Program-made: the position numbers and the translations under genes
Assembly: GCA_964569025.1 (NCBI GenBank)
Contig: CAZMSQ010000001.1
Coordinates: 248,001 to 312,000, forward strand
Direction of reading: 5' to 3'
Source of the DNA: CAZMSQ01 sp964569025
GTDB taxonomy: Bacteria; Bacteroidota; Bacteroidia; Chitinophagales; Saprospiraceae
Length of the DNA stretch: 64,000 bases
Part shown: positions 26,211 to 34,756 of the stretch, piece by piece
How positions within the stretch are numbered: the stretch's first letter is position 1
Layout: each line of letters begins with the position of its first letter
Notes under the pieces: generated by a model
Seen by the model: only the letters and a program-made list of their open reading frames with translations
Told to the model about the DNA's origin: nothing
Database searches by the model: none

Positions 26211-27725
26211 TTATCCGACTGGTTCAGTATGTGCAGGCCTGAATGCGTACTGTCTGGCACCTTGCCGGTTCCCTTTTTCTAACTCTATGGTTTGGAGAAA
26301 AAAGGATTCGCGGGGAGCACGCACACTGTCTTTCCTGTTTCCAAGATGGAGTTCTTCATATGCTTCAAAGGTCAATACTCTCCTCTGCTGGAGGCGGTCT
26401 TCCGGCTGAAACCGCTCAGTCCGGGCTTTCCATTCAGGTTGTACGGTTGCTTCGAAAACCTTGGATTTCGAACCACTTCCGTAGGCAAAAAACCCAAATT
26501 TTGCGCCGTTCAACTCTTGACCATCAAGCAGGGCTGACCGGAGCGTACTCATAAGGGCAAGAAAGATGGAACCTGTGTAGATGTTGCCGACTTGTGAAGA
26601 AAGTCGCTCACCGGGCTCAATTTTTTCTTTGACAAAGGATTTGTATTCGGGAGTTTTGCTTAATGATTTCAGAAAGGTATGAAAGGCCTTCTCGCCATCA
26701 ATTTCGGAGTATTCAGGGTTGTTGTCACTGTGGACGATTCCATTGCGCTCGAGATAGGGTGCCCGGTGCTCCTTGGGCATAGTATTCCAGAATAATTCTG
26801 TAAACATTCGTCTGGCCTGGTAGGCATATGGGAGGTGGCAGATGAGCCTGTTCCATCTTGAGAGGCCTTCTTGAGATTTCGATTGATCTTTCCAGTGCGC
26901 ATATGCTTGTGCGATTCGCTCACGGTAGCAATCATTGGAATATGGCCCATCAAATACCGGGACATCCCTGTGAAGCCAAAGATCGTCTTCAGGCGAGAGC
27001 ATCTCATTGATGGTTTCCCGGGATTTTATCTTTTCAGCCAGTTTCTCCGCTTCTGGACCGGGTATACCAGCCTCAATCAGGATGTTGGAGATCATCTGGC
27101 TTTTCTTGATGTGTCGGTATGGCTTGAAGAAATCGTGAACACCTTTGGTGGCCACCCCCCAGTGGGGTTCTATGGCGAGGAGAGCCGGGGACTGACATAA
27201 GAGCATGGCAACAGCTCCAGCCCCTTGGGTGTACTCACCCCCTGACCCAAGCTCATATCTGGCCACATCCGATGCAACCACAACAGCCATTCGGTTTTCA
27301 CCGGCCCGAATCCAGTCCAGTGCGTTTTCCATGGCATCCACAGCTCCGATACATGCGAACGTCAGATCAACGGCATCACAATTCAGAAACCCACTCTTCC
27401 TGCCCTCTTCACTTTCGTAATACCGGTTTAGCATATCAAGCACATAAGAAGCCATGGGTTTTGCCCCATCAAGAGAGCTTTCAGTGCCCAAATAGAGTCT
27501 GCCGACGGAAGAAGGGTCTATCTTATTGCGTTGAAGAAGATCGAGGACTGCATTGGCTGCCATTGTAGCAACGTCTTCGTGAACATCAGCCAGAGCCATG
27601 GCTGTCAGACCGAGCCCTTTGTGCAACTTATCGTATTCGATGTTTCTGGCCTCTGCCAGAGATTTGACTGGCAGAAATAATCCGGGTATGTAGACCGAGA
27701 GGTCATCAATTCCAACGGTATGCAT
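26211..27725 (-). CDS. Hydroxymethylglutaryl-CoA synthase
   Basis: Condenses acetyl-CoA with acetoacetyl-CoA to HMG-CoA, the entry of the mevalonate route to isoprenoids. The 504-residue protein has a thiolase-like fold with catalytic E82 in GTESSLDGAKP, nucleophile C125 in LTFACIGAVDAM and the His segment ICHLPYAYQARRM. The serine-rich late motif SSQVGNIYTGSIFLAL and GSGSKSKVF match the family. The start is the ATG complementary to 27723-27725 (MHTVGIDDLSVYIP). The tail from about residue 440 (KARTERFQPEDRL and beyond) is longer and more charged than in small HMGS enzymes. A thiolase that could supply acetoacetyl-CoA is 1.6 kb away. Biosynthetic use in isoprenoid synthesis is inference from this pair. 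Confidence 0.88.
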   Translation of the reverse strand: MHTVGIDDLSVYIPGLFLPVKSLAEARNIEYDKLHKGLGLTAMALADVHEDVATMAANAVLDLLQRNKIDPSSVGRLYLGTESSLDGAKPMASYVLDMLNRYYESEEGRKSGFLNCDAVDLTFACIGAVDAMENALDWIRAGENRMAVVVASDVARYELGSGGEYTQGAGAVAMLLCQSPALLAIEPHWGVATKGVHDFFKPYRHIKKSQMISNILIEAGIPGPEAEKLAEKIKSRETINEMLSPEDDLWLHRDVPVFDGPYSNDCYRERIAQAYAHWKDQSKSQEGLSRWNRLICHLPYAYQARRMFTELFWNTMPKEHRAPYLERNGIVHSDNNPEYSEIDGEKAFHTFLKSLSKTPEYKSFVKEKIEPGERLSSQVGNIYTGSIFLALMSTLRSALLDGQELNGAKFGFFAYGSGSKSKVFEATVQPEWKARTERFQPEDRLQQRRVLTFEAYEELHLGNRKDSVRAPRESFFLQTIELEKGNRQGARQYAFRPAHTEPVG

Positions 27726-27846
27726 GGCAAATGTTTTGAGAATTTGATAGAGCAAGCATTAACCGTTTTGTCTGAGATTGGTTCAATATGACAATCATTT
27801 TCAACGAGCCTCTTAAAGCCACAGATTTGTTGTCAGACGAACGGTG

Positions 27847-27869
27847 CATGCCTAAATGCATCAGGCATG
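27847..27869. repeat. Stem-loop across the coaX stop codon
   Basis: CATGCCT (27847-27853) and AGGCATG (27863-27869) form a perfect 7-bp stem with a 9-nt loop. It spans the coaX stop (27861-27863). No T-run follows on the minus strand, so it may protect the mRNA 3' end rather than terminate. Confidence 0.4.
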
Positions 27870-28631
27870 ATTGGCCTCGGCGATGAGGCGAAGTCCGTTG
27901 AGTGTCAGATGGGGATCTACCATGTCAAAGGATGAGGAGAGAGGGTGGAGAATGGAAGAAAGCCCGCCTGTAGCGATGGTTTTGTAATGGGCGCCGGTTT
28001 CTTCGCGGATGGTCGATACCATGTGCTTGACAAGTCCGACATATCCAATCAGGACTCCGCTTTGGATTGCGTGCTGTGTATTGGTGCCGAGTACTGAGCG
28101 TGGAAGTTCAAGGGGTACTTCTGGCAACTGGGCCGTTTTTTGATACAGGGCTCCCATCGCAGTTTTGAGACCAGGAGCGATAGCCACTCCCCTGATGAGG
28201 CCTTCTGCGGTGAGTGTGGTGAAGGTCAGCGCCGTGCCAAAGTCAATGATGATACAATCTGACCGGAGCATTCGATTTGCTGCAATCGCATTGGCAAAGA
28301 GGTCAGAACCCATTTCAGAGGGCGATTCTGTGTCGAATTTCAGCAGATGATACCATCCGGCATTCACAAGAATCGGAGGCTGCCCTGTCAGTCGTGCACT
28401 GAGTTCGGTAAATGGTTGGGCAAGGTCAGGCACGACTGTACTGATCACAATGTCATTCAAGTCACTGTGATTGATGCCGGCATCGAGAAGGAGAGAGCGG
28501 AGTCGGGTTTGGTAGAAGATGAGAGAGTCCTCTTGGACCAGTGTTGGAAGACGCCACACATGCAACCACTGGTCATCGGACCAGCAGCCGATGACAACAT
28601 TCGAGTTGCCAATATCAATGCCTAACAACAT
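27861..28631 (-). CDS. coaX: Type III pantothenate kinase
   Basis: Phosphorylates pantothenate in the first step of CoA synthesis. The 256-residue protein starts at the ATG complementary to 28629-28631, giving MLLGIDIGNSNVVIG, the expected N-terminal phosphate loop of the ASKHA fold. Other landmarks are PPILVNAGW, SDLFANAIAANRM with GSDL, DFGTALTFTTL (catalytic Asp region) and GLKTAMGAL. The C-terminal IATGGLSSIL is the adenosine segment. The 10 codons upstream in frame are not conserved. Divergent from the 28761 unknown with 129 bp between starts. Confidence 0.94.
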   Translation of the reverse strand: MLLGIDIGNSNVVIGCWSDDQWLHVWRLPTLVQEDSLIFYQTRLRSLLLDAGINHSDLNDIVISTVVPDLAQPFTELSARLTGQPPILVNAGWYHLLKFDTESPSEMGSDLFANAIAANRMLRSDCIIIDFGTALTFTTLTAEGLIRGVAIAPGLKTAMGALYQKTAQLPEVPLELPRSVLGTNTQHAIQSGVLIGYVGLVKHMVSTIREETGAHYKTIATGGLSSILHPLSSSFDMVDPHLTLNGLRLIAEANHA

Positions 28632-28760
28632 GCCTAAACAGTAATTGTGCGTCACAGTCAAAAACCGTAATCGTCGTTTTTCGGTTCATTCCCAAGGAGG
28701 TTTCTCAATTCTTTCTCAATTTCTTTTTATTTTCCACTCCTTATAAAGACACTCAAAAAA

Positions 28761-29342
28761 ATGGCATTGCAAATGATTAACTTGAAGAGGCGGGCACAGC
28801 AATACAAGGAGGTGCTTCAAAATACCATCAGTTACCGGAAGACTTGGGGGGACGGACTTCGCGATTTTATCAAAGCCCAGCTGGAGGCACTCGTGCAGGC
28901 AATTGAGTTGCAGGCTACTGTTGAGGTTCGGGCTGATGTAGAAAATCTTGGGGCAGTGGTTCTCAATCTCGGTGATGTGAAAAGCGGCATGTACCAGCAT
29001 CTCGGGGCCGACATAGAGAGGCACCTCATCAAGCACAATGGCTCCCTGATCTATCAGCAGTTGTTCAACGGAAAGATTATTGTCTTGATTCAGTACCCAT
29101 ATATTGAGAATTACGGCCAGCCCAGGCCACCTCATACCGTTGCCATTTACCGCCCGGAAGAGTTACAGGAGCCTTTTTTCATCAGGCACGTCGATGAGTT
29201 TCTCTCAGAAATCATGAAGTGGGAAGATTTCGATGATGACGAGCCAAATAAGCGAATAGGTTTCAATTTCAACTTCGGGCCTGGCATGCCAATAGGTCCC
29301 GACGGTCAGGAGGGCGCTGGGGGGCAGAATATTGATGAGTAG
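28761..29342 (+). CDS. Conserved-looking cytoplasmic protein of unknown function
   Basis: I cannot name a domain. The 193-residue protein is soluble, without signal peptide or membrane segment. The N-terminal half is helical (RRAQQYKEVLQNTISYRKTW). The middle is alternating beta-type with a readable core (GKIIVLIQYPYIENYG). The C-terminus is Gly/Asn-rich and acidic, with NFNFGPGMPIGPDGQEGAGG, and is likely disordered. ATG at 28761 follows a T/A-rich leader with no clear RBS. Clean codon periodicity and absence of overlap support a real gene. It ends 8 bp from the convergent thiolase stop. Confidence 0.75.
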   Translation: MALQMINLKRRAQQYKEVLQNTISYRKTWGDGLRDFIKAQLEALVQAIELQATVEVRADVENLGAVVLNLGDVKSGMYQHLGADIERHLIKHNGSLIYQQLFNGKIIVLIQYPYIENYGQPRPPHTVAIYRPEELQEPFFIRHVDEFLSEIMKWEDFDDDEPNKRIGFNFNFGPGMPIGPDGQEGAGGQNIDE

Positions 29343-29350
29343 CAGTTTTT

Positions 29351-30562
29351 TCAGACCCGCTCGATGATGGTCGCATAGCCCTGACCGACTCCGATGCACA
29401 TGGTTACCAGAGCGTATCGCTGTTTTCTGAGCTGCAGTTCAAGGGCAGCGGTTTGGAGAATTCTCGCCCCGGTCATGCCCAATGGGTGGCCAAGCGCGAT
29501 GGCGCCTCCATTCGGATTGACGCGCGGGTCATTTTCATCAATCTTCATTTCCTGCAGGCAAGCAAGGACCTGCGCTGCAAAAGCCTCATTGATCTCAATG
29601 ATGTCCATATCGGCCAGTGTAAGGCCAGCGCGTTTCAAGGCTACTGATGATGCAAATACTGGTCCGATGCCCATATATCTGGGTTCGACACCCGCAACGC
29701 CAGAGCTGACAATTCTGGCAATTGGCATCAGGCCGTGAATGGAGGCAGCTTGTTCAGAAGCGATCAAGACAGCAGCGGCACCGTCGTTGAGGCCCGACGC
29801 ATTTCCTGCTGTCACCGTGCCGCCTTCCTTTCGGAAGGCAGGTCGTAATCCCGCAAGAATCTCTGGGGTAGTCGATGGTTTGAGAAATTCATCGGCTTTG
29901 ACTACAATGGGTTCTTTTTTTCGCTGAGGGATTGTGATCGGAGCGATTTCCTGTTCGAGCCTTCCACTTTGCTGTGCCGCGGCTGCTTTTTGTTGTGATT
30001 GCCAGGCAAAGTGATCCTGCTTTTCCCTGCTAATTCCAAAACGGTCAACCAGGTTTTCAGCGGTTTCTCCCATCGCTTCGACGCCATACTTTGCTTTCAT
30101 GGCAGGATTGACGAAGCGCCATCCAAAACTGGAGTCGTGCAATTGGGCATCATTCCCAAAGGGGATAGAAGTTTTTGACATGACCCACGGACCTCTTGTC
30201 ATATGTTCTACGCCACCCGAAATAAACAGACCGCCATCTCCGGCCAGGATAGCTCTGTGAGCATGAATGACTGCTGACATGCCCGAGGCGCACAGGCGGT
30301 TCACAGTTTCACCGGGCACACTCCATGGTAATCCTGCCAACAGCAGGGCCATCCGGGCTACATTGCGGTTGTCTTCACCTGCCTGATTGGCACATCCCAG
30401 AATGACATCATCAATGGCTTGTGGATCCAGCTCAGCGTGCCGCCGGAGCAGCTGGCTGATTGCATGTGCCGCCAGATCATCAGTTCGCACCGCAGAGAGT
30501 GCCCCTCTGAATTTTCCGATGGGAGTGCGTACGGCGTCAATCAGAAAAGCGCTTGAGGTCAT
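29351..30562 (-). CDS. Acetyl-CoA C-acyltransferase (thiolase, PcaF/PaaJ-like)
   Basis: A 403-residue thiolase with all catalytic residues: nucleophile C91 in NRLCASGM, H359 in ALGHPLGMTGARI and C389 in TMCIGVGQG. The N-terminus (FLIDAVRTPIGKFRGALS, DDVILGCANQAGEDNRNVAR) is of the kind annotated as 3-oxoadipyl-CoA thiolase. No aromatic degradation genes are nearby, so the enzyme may equally work in beta-oxidation or make acetoacetyl-CoA for the HMG-CoA synthase at 26211-27725. It follows isocitrate dehydrogenase by 65 bp on the same strand and may share its transcript. Confidence 0.92.
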   Translation of the reverse strand: MTSSAFLIDAVRTPIGKFRGALSAVRTDDLAAHAISQLLRRHAELDPQAIDDVILGCANQAGEDNRNVARMALLLAGLPWSVPGETVNRLCASGMSAVIHAHRAILAGDGGLFISGGVEHMTRGPWVMSKTSIPFGNDAQLHDSSFGWRFVNPAMKAKYGVEAMGETAENLVDRFGISREKQDHFAWQSQQKAAAAQQSGRLEQEIAPITIPQRKKEPIVVKADEFLKPSTTPEILAGLRPAFRKEGGTVTAGNASGLNDGAAAVLIASEQAASIHGLMPIARIVSSGVAGVEPRYMGIGPVFASSVALKRAGLTLADMDIIEINEAFAAQVLACLQEMKIDENDPRVNPNGGAIALGHPLGMTGARILQTAALELQLRKQRYALVTMCIGVGQGYATIIERV

Positions 30563-30627
30563 TATTCAGGGTATTTGGATGAATAGGTGAAAGTTAAGGA
30601 GATGAGGACTCTGTAAAAATGCCAAAT

Positions 30628-32139
30628 TTATTCTCCCTGTGTAGCTGAGAATGCCCTTTTCCCATCAAATTCATACAGATTTTCTATCTTAATAAAGTCA
30701 AGCCCGCAACTTTCAATCCGTTCGAGTAGTTGGGTGATCGCTTTTTTTGGGACAAGCTGCAGATCGGAATTACCTTCCTCATATCCGGCAATTAAAAACC
30801 GGCACTGCCAGTGATCGGAATAAGTCATGCCTGGCGGCGGGTCCGGATAGACTTTGATGCCCCGGTTGGCAATGGTTGTCAATTCGAGGAGAGCCCCCCC
30901 CAGTTGCCTCAGGGTATTGCCGAGAGCCTCAGGGTTTCTTTCAGTATGCCCCCAGTCCAGAAAAACATCGACCCCGACAAGTCGCTTGTGGGCGATTGGA
31001 ACCGGAGAAACCTGCACCCGGATGGGCCTGGCACGGGTTCCAAAATTGAAGGGAGAGAGCGTTTGCGGTGATGAGCCCAGTCTTTCGATGACAGCCCTCG
31101 TAAATGCCCGGGTTCCGACCTTGGAAGTGGTGTAGGTGGAAGTATACAGGTCTGCTGTGTGGATACCATCTTCCAGAGTCCGGAGCAGCGCATTCTGCAT
31201 GCGCTGAGCAATCAGGGGTTGCCCAAGATCAGCCATCATCAGGCAGGCTGCGTTCATCAAGCCGGAGGGATTGGCAATGTCTTTCCCGGCAATATCAGGT
31301 GCTGATCCGTGTACTGCCTCAAACATGGCATATTGGTCGCCGATATTGGAAGAGCCGCCAAGACCTACTGACCCTGAAACCTGAGAAGTGATGTCTGTCA
31401 GGATGTCGCCGTATAAATTCAGTGTGACCACGACGTCAAATCGTCCGGGCTGGTCAGCCAGAAGGGCCGCTCCAATGTCAACAATGTAATGGTCACTTTG
31501 CAAATCCGGGTACTCACGAGCTACCTCGTCAAATACTTGATGAAACAACCCGTCGGTCTGTTTCATGATATTGTCTTTGGTCATGCAGGTGACCCGTTTC
31601 CGGCCGTATTGCCGGGCATACTCGAACGCATAGCGGATGACACGTTCGGAACCGGGCCGGGAAATTAATTTTAGGTTTTGCACCACTTCAGTAGTCTGCC
31701 GATGCTCAATACCAGCATACAGATCTTCTTCATTTTCCCTGATGACCACGAGGTCCATTTCCGGAAAATGACTTTGCACAAATGGCATGTAGGCTCTGCT
31801 TGGTCTGACATTCGCAAAAAGCCCAAGCGTTTTGCGTATGGTCACCGTCACACTTTTGTTTCCGCCTCCTTGTGGGGTTGTAATCGGGGCTTTCAAGAAG
31901 ATTCTGTTTTTGCGCAGCATATCCAAACCCCCTTCTGCAATCCCGGTGGGATTCCCCTGTTGATAGACGCGGTAGCCAATCTGTATTTCATCAATGTCGA
32001 GATGAGCATCGGCGGCTTCGAGCAGCTGCAGAGTGGCATCCATTATCTCAGGACCAATACCATCACCTCGAGCGATGGTAATTTTCGGGCGGGTTTCATC
32101 AGATGAACCAACCCCGTCGTGGGCTGAAGCAGTTGTCAT
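30628..32139 (-). CDS. icd: Isocitrate dehydrogenase (Thermus-type, with C-terminal extension)
   Basis: Oxidises isocitrate to 2-oxoglutarate in the TCA cycle. The 503-residue protein has the isopropylmalate/isocitrate dehydrogenase fold: ITIARGDGIGPEIMDA at the N-terminus, the substrate segment VVIRENEEDLYAGIEHRQ, and the metal-binding NLYGDILTDITSQVSGSVGL. FEAVHGSAPDIAGKDIANPSG forms the cofactor region. An extra C-terminal domain of about 150 residues (KVYPDPPPGMTYSDHWQCRF) matches the Thermus thermophilus/Bacteroidota subtype, which is usually NADP-dependent (known of family). The start is the ATG complementary to 32137-32139; upstream codons are not conserved. Confidence 0.92.
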   Translation of the reverse strand: MTTASAHDGVGSSDETRPKITIARGDGIGPEIMDATLQLLEAADAHLDIDEIQIGYRVYQQGNPTGIAEGGLDMLRKNRIFLKAPITTPQGGGNKSVTVTIRKTLGLFANVRPSRAYMPFVQSHFPEMDLVVIRENEEDLYAGIEHRQTTEVVQNLKLISRPGSERVIRYAFEYARQYGRKRVTCMTKDNIMKQTDGLFHQVFDEVAREYPDLQSDHYIVDIGAALLADQPGRFDVVVTLNLYGDILTDITSQVSGSVGLGGSSNIGDQYAMFEAVHGSAPDIAGKDIANPSGLMNAACLMMADLGQPLIAQRMQNALLRTLEDGIHTADLYTSTYTTSKVGTRAFTRAVIERLGSSPQTLSPFNFGTRARPIRVQVSPVPIAHKRLVGVDVFLDWGHTERNPEALGNTLRQLGGALLELTTIANRGIKVYPDPPPGMTYSDHWQCRFLIAGYEEGNSDLQLVPKKAITQLLERIESCGLDFIKIENLYEFDGKRAFSATQGE

Positions 32140-32256
32140 GTTTAAAAAGGCGTATTGTTGTGGTGTCAAAGAATAAAGGCAGGCAAATGTAGTGAAAAAT
32201 GGAGGAGGGCTATTCGGCGAAACTTTCCTACCTTCCCGTCTAAACACTTACAGGGC

Positions 32257-33042
32257 ATGAATTTGGATCTGACTGGAAAACACGCTTTTGTTGGGGGAAG
32301 CAGCAAGGGAATTGGAAAGGCGGCAGCCATTGAGTTGGCTGCGCTCGGCGCACATGTGACCCTCGTTTCACGAAGCGGCGAGATAATGGCTGAAATCATC
32401 CACAAACTTGACCGGAGCAAAGGGCAGGCTCACGACTTTATGGTCGCAGATTTTTCAAATCGCCCCCATCTCATAAGTCAGGTGAATGCGCTGGTATCAT
32501 CCCGCCCTGTTCATATTCTTGTCAATAACACCGGCGGCCCTCCTGGCGGACCAATTACTGAAGCTGAGCCGGGAGCGTTTGAAGAGGCATTTCACAATCA
32601 CCTCTTGTGCAATCATCAGCTGGCGCGTGCAGTCATGCCCGAAATGATAAAAGCCGGATTCGGTCGCATCATCAATGTGATATCGACCTCAGTCAAGCAG
32701 CCTCTCCCGGGCCTCGGAGTATCCAATACGATTCGGGCGGCTGTGGCCTCATGGGCGAAAACCATGGCAAATGAGCTGGGGCAGTATGGTATCACAGTCA
32801 ATAACGTCCTGCCTGGTGCCACCTCAACTGACCGGCTGAGGTCTATTTTGGAGTCAGTGGCAAAAAAACGCGGCATAAGCATAGAGCAAGCCGCCCTGAA
32901 TATGCAGGCGGAGATTCCCGTCGGTCGGTTTGCTAGCCCTGCTGAAGTCGGAGCAGCCATCGCGTTTCTGGCAAGTCCAGCCGCCGCGTCTATCAACGGG
33001 ATTAACCTGCCAGTTGATGGCGGTCGAACAAAAAGTCTTTAG
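32257..33042 (+). CDS. SDR-fold oxidoreductase-like protein with altered catalytic dyad
   Basis: A 261-residue Rossmann protein related to 3-oxoacyl-ACP reductases. The ATG at 32257 (MNLDLTGKHAFVGGSSKGIGKA) is used; 34 upstream in-frame codons have no match. The cofactor loop GGSSKGIGKA differs slightly from TGxxxGxG, and NNTGGPPGG replaces the usual NNAG. At the YxxxK site the sequence is VSNTIRAAVASWAK, so Tyr is Ser and Lys is Arg. This fits the known SDR subgroup that lacks a perfect catalytic tetrad. Function as a reductase is therefore uncertain. Its stop overlaps the stop of the opposite-strand GH3 gene. Confidence 0.88.
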   Translation: MNLDLTGKHAFVGGSSKGIGKAAAIELAALGAHVTLVSRSGEIMAEIIHKLDRSKGQAHDFMVADFSNRPHLISQVNALVSSRPVHILVNNTGGPPGGPITEAEPGAFEEAFHNHLLCNHQLARAVMPEMIKAGFGRIINVISTSVKQPLPGLGVSNTIRAAVASWAKTMANELGQYGITVNNVLPGATSTDRLRSILESVAKKRGISIEQAALNMQAEIPVGRFASPAEVGAAIAFLASPAAASINGINLPVDGGRTKSL

Positions 33043-34565
33043 GAATTACCCATAATTGTGAGCAGCTCTTCGACAAAGCGACGCTCATTGGCAAGTCTGG
33101 GTACTTTATGTTGCCCCCCAAGCTTCCCCCTGGCTTTCATCCAATGCAGAAACGTACCTGGTGATGCCTTATGCAGAACGAGGCGGTTCATGGCCATTGA
33201 CTGAAACCTCTTGGCCTCGTAGTCTGAATTGATTTCCTGGAGTGAGGCATCAAGGATGTCTGCAAACTCATTGGAATCGGCAGGCTCTTTCTCGAATTCA
33301 ATGATCCATTCATGGCCGCCTTTTCCAGCATCCGAAAAGTAAATCGGTGCTACCGTATATTCGGCAACCTTGCTACCGGTGCGAGCGCATGCAATTTCAA
33401 GCGCTTTGTCGGTATTGGCCACCATCACTTCCTCTCCGAATGCGTTGACAAACTGGCGGGTCCTGCCTGTAATCTGAATTCTATACGGGCTTGTGGAGGT
33501 AAATCTGATGGTATCTCCAATCTGATACCGCCACAACCCAGAATTTGTGCTGATGACCATGGCGTAATTCTTCCCTTCTTTTACCTCAGAAAGCGGAATG
33601 GCAGTCGGCTCCGGCACATCCCACTGATCAGCAGGAATAAACTCATAGTAAATGCCATTATCAAGCAACAATACCATATCATCGGTGTCACGGCCAAGCT
33701 GAGATGCAAAATATCCTTCAGAAGCATTGTACACTTCCTTGTAGAGAAAAGAATCCGAGGGGATGAATTCTTGAAACTGAGTTCGGTAGGGAGTAAAGGA
33801 TACACCCCCATGTACATAGGCTTGCAGGTGCGGCCAGACTTCGAGAATGTTGTTCTTTCCGGTACGCTCCAACACTTTTCGGATGAATACAACGGTCCAG
33901 GTCGGAACTCCACCCATCAGGACAAGATCCTTTTCCTGACTGACGATTTCAGTCATTCGGTTCATTTTCTCCTCAAAATTCTCCAACAATGCTGTTTCGA
34001 AGTCTGGGGTAAAAAACGGACGGCCCACAGCAGGCATGTTGTGGATCATGATTGCTGAAATGTCACCCCGCCTTGTTTCAGGATGGGGACTAAAAGGCTG
34101 GAGGCTGCCGCCCATAATCAAGGACTTGAGCTCGAAAACACGGGCGTCTGGAAGATCCTGATAGAGAAAGGCCATGGTATCCCAAGATCCTTTTATATGG
34201 CATTTTTCAAGATTTTCATCTGAAACCGGGATGAATTTGCTCTTGTCACTGGTGGTTCCGGATGATTTTGAAAACCAACGGACGACACCAGGCCAAAGGA
34301 CATTTTCCTCTCCCATCATCATTCGTTCTATCAGTGGTTTTAGTGTGTCGTAATCCTGAAGCGGAACTTGGCGGGCAAAATCTTCCGGAGTTCGGATTGT
34401 TCCAAAGTTGTAGCGAAGGCCCCATTCAGTTTCGTGTGCCGTCCGAATCAGCCGCTGAAGCAAGCGACACTGGGTTTCTTCAGCCTGCTCCAAAGCTTGC
34501 TCAAGCCGCCGAAACCGAAAGCTGAGATAGGTTTTTATGATGTGATTGACTGTTGGTCTGATCAT
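33039..34565 (-). CDS. GH3 auxin-responsive-promoter family protein
   Basis: A 508-residue adenylate-forming protein of the GH3 family (acyl-AMP dependent amide synthetases in plants; bacterial substrate unknown). Seen: the nucleotide loop WFSKSSGTTSDKSKFIPVS near residue 100, GGVSFTPYR, EVYNASEGYFASQ, the hinge region GLWRYQIGDTIRFTS and the C-terminal HEWIIEFEKEP. The ATG complementary to 34563-34565 is chosen (MIRPTVNHIIKTYL); the upstream 22 codons are low-complexity. Homologues are common singletons in Bacteroidota. It overlaps the SDR stop by 4 bp and is divergent from the aminotransferase at 34757. Confidence 0.9.
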   Translation of the reverse strand: MIRPTVNHIIKTYLSFRFRRLEQALEQAEETQCRLLQRLIRTAHETEWGLRYNFGTIRTPEDFARQVPLQDYDTLKPLIERMMMGEENVLWPGVVRWFSKSSGTTSDKSKFIPVSDENLEKCHIKGSWDTMAFLYQDLPDARVFELKSLIMGGSLQPFSPHPETRRGDISAIMIHNMPAVGRPFFTPDFETALLENFEEKMNRMTEIVSQEKDLVLMGGVPTWTVVFIRKVLERTGKNNILEVWPHLQAYVHGGVSFTPYRTQFQEFIPSDSFLYKEVYNASEGYFASQLGRDTDDMVLLLDNGIYYEFIPADQWDVPEPTAIPLSEVKEGKNYAMVISTNSGLWRYQIGDTIRFTSTSPYRIQITGRTRQFVNAFGEEVMVANTDKALEIACARTGSKVAEYTVAPIYFSDAGKGGHEWIIEFEKEPADSNEFADILDASLQEINSDYEAKRFQSMAMNRLVLHKASPGTFLHWMKARGKLGGQHKVPRLANERRFVEELLTIMGNS

Positions 34566-34756
34566 ACAAGATGACGAGATTCGATTGCTGGGTGGAGGTG
34601 CTGGATACAGCGCGATCGGATTCAACGGCAAGTCGAAGAAAATAATTTCTTCGGCAGGTCTTTTCCAAGTATTCAGAAAGACTAAAATTAGGACTTTTCC
34701 GGAACATGAAAGCTGGTTCGGATTTTCTTATCTTCCCGATTCAATGATTTGTGATT

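Noticed and set aside
33312..34058. 248-codon frame antisense to the GH3 gene
   Set aside because: It lies wholly inside a clear gene on the other strand. Long antisense frames arise from codon bias, and its translation shows no family features.
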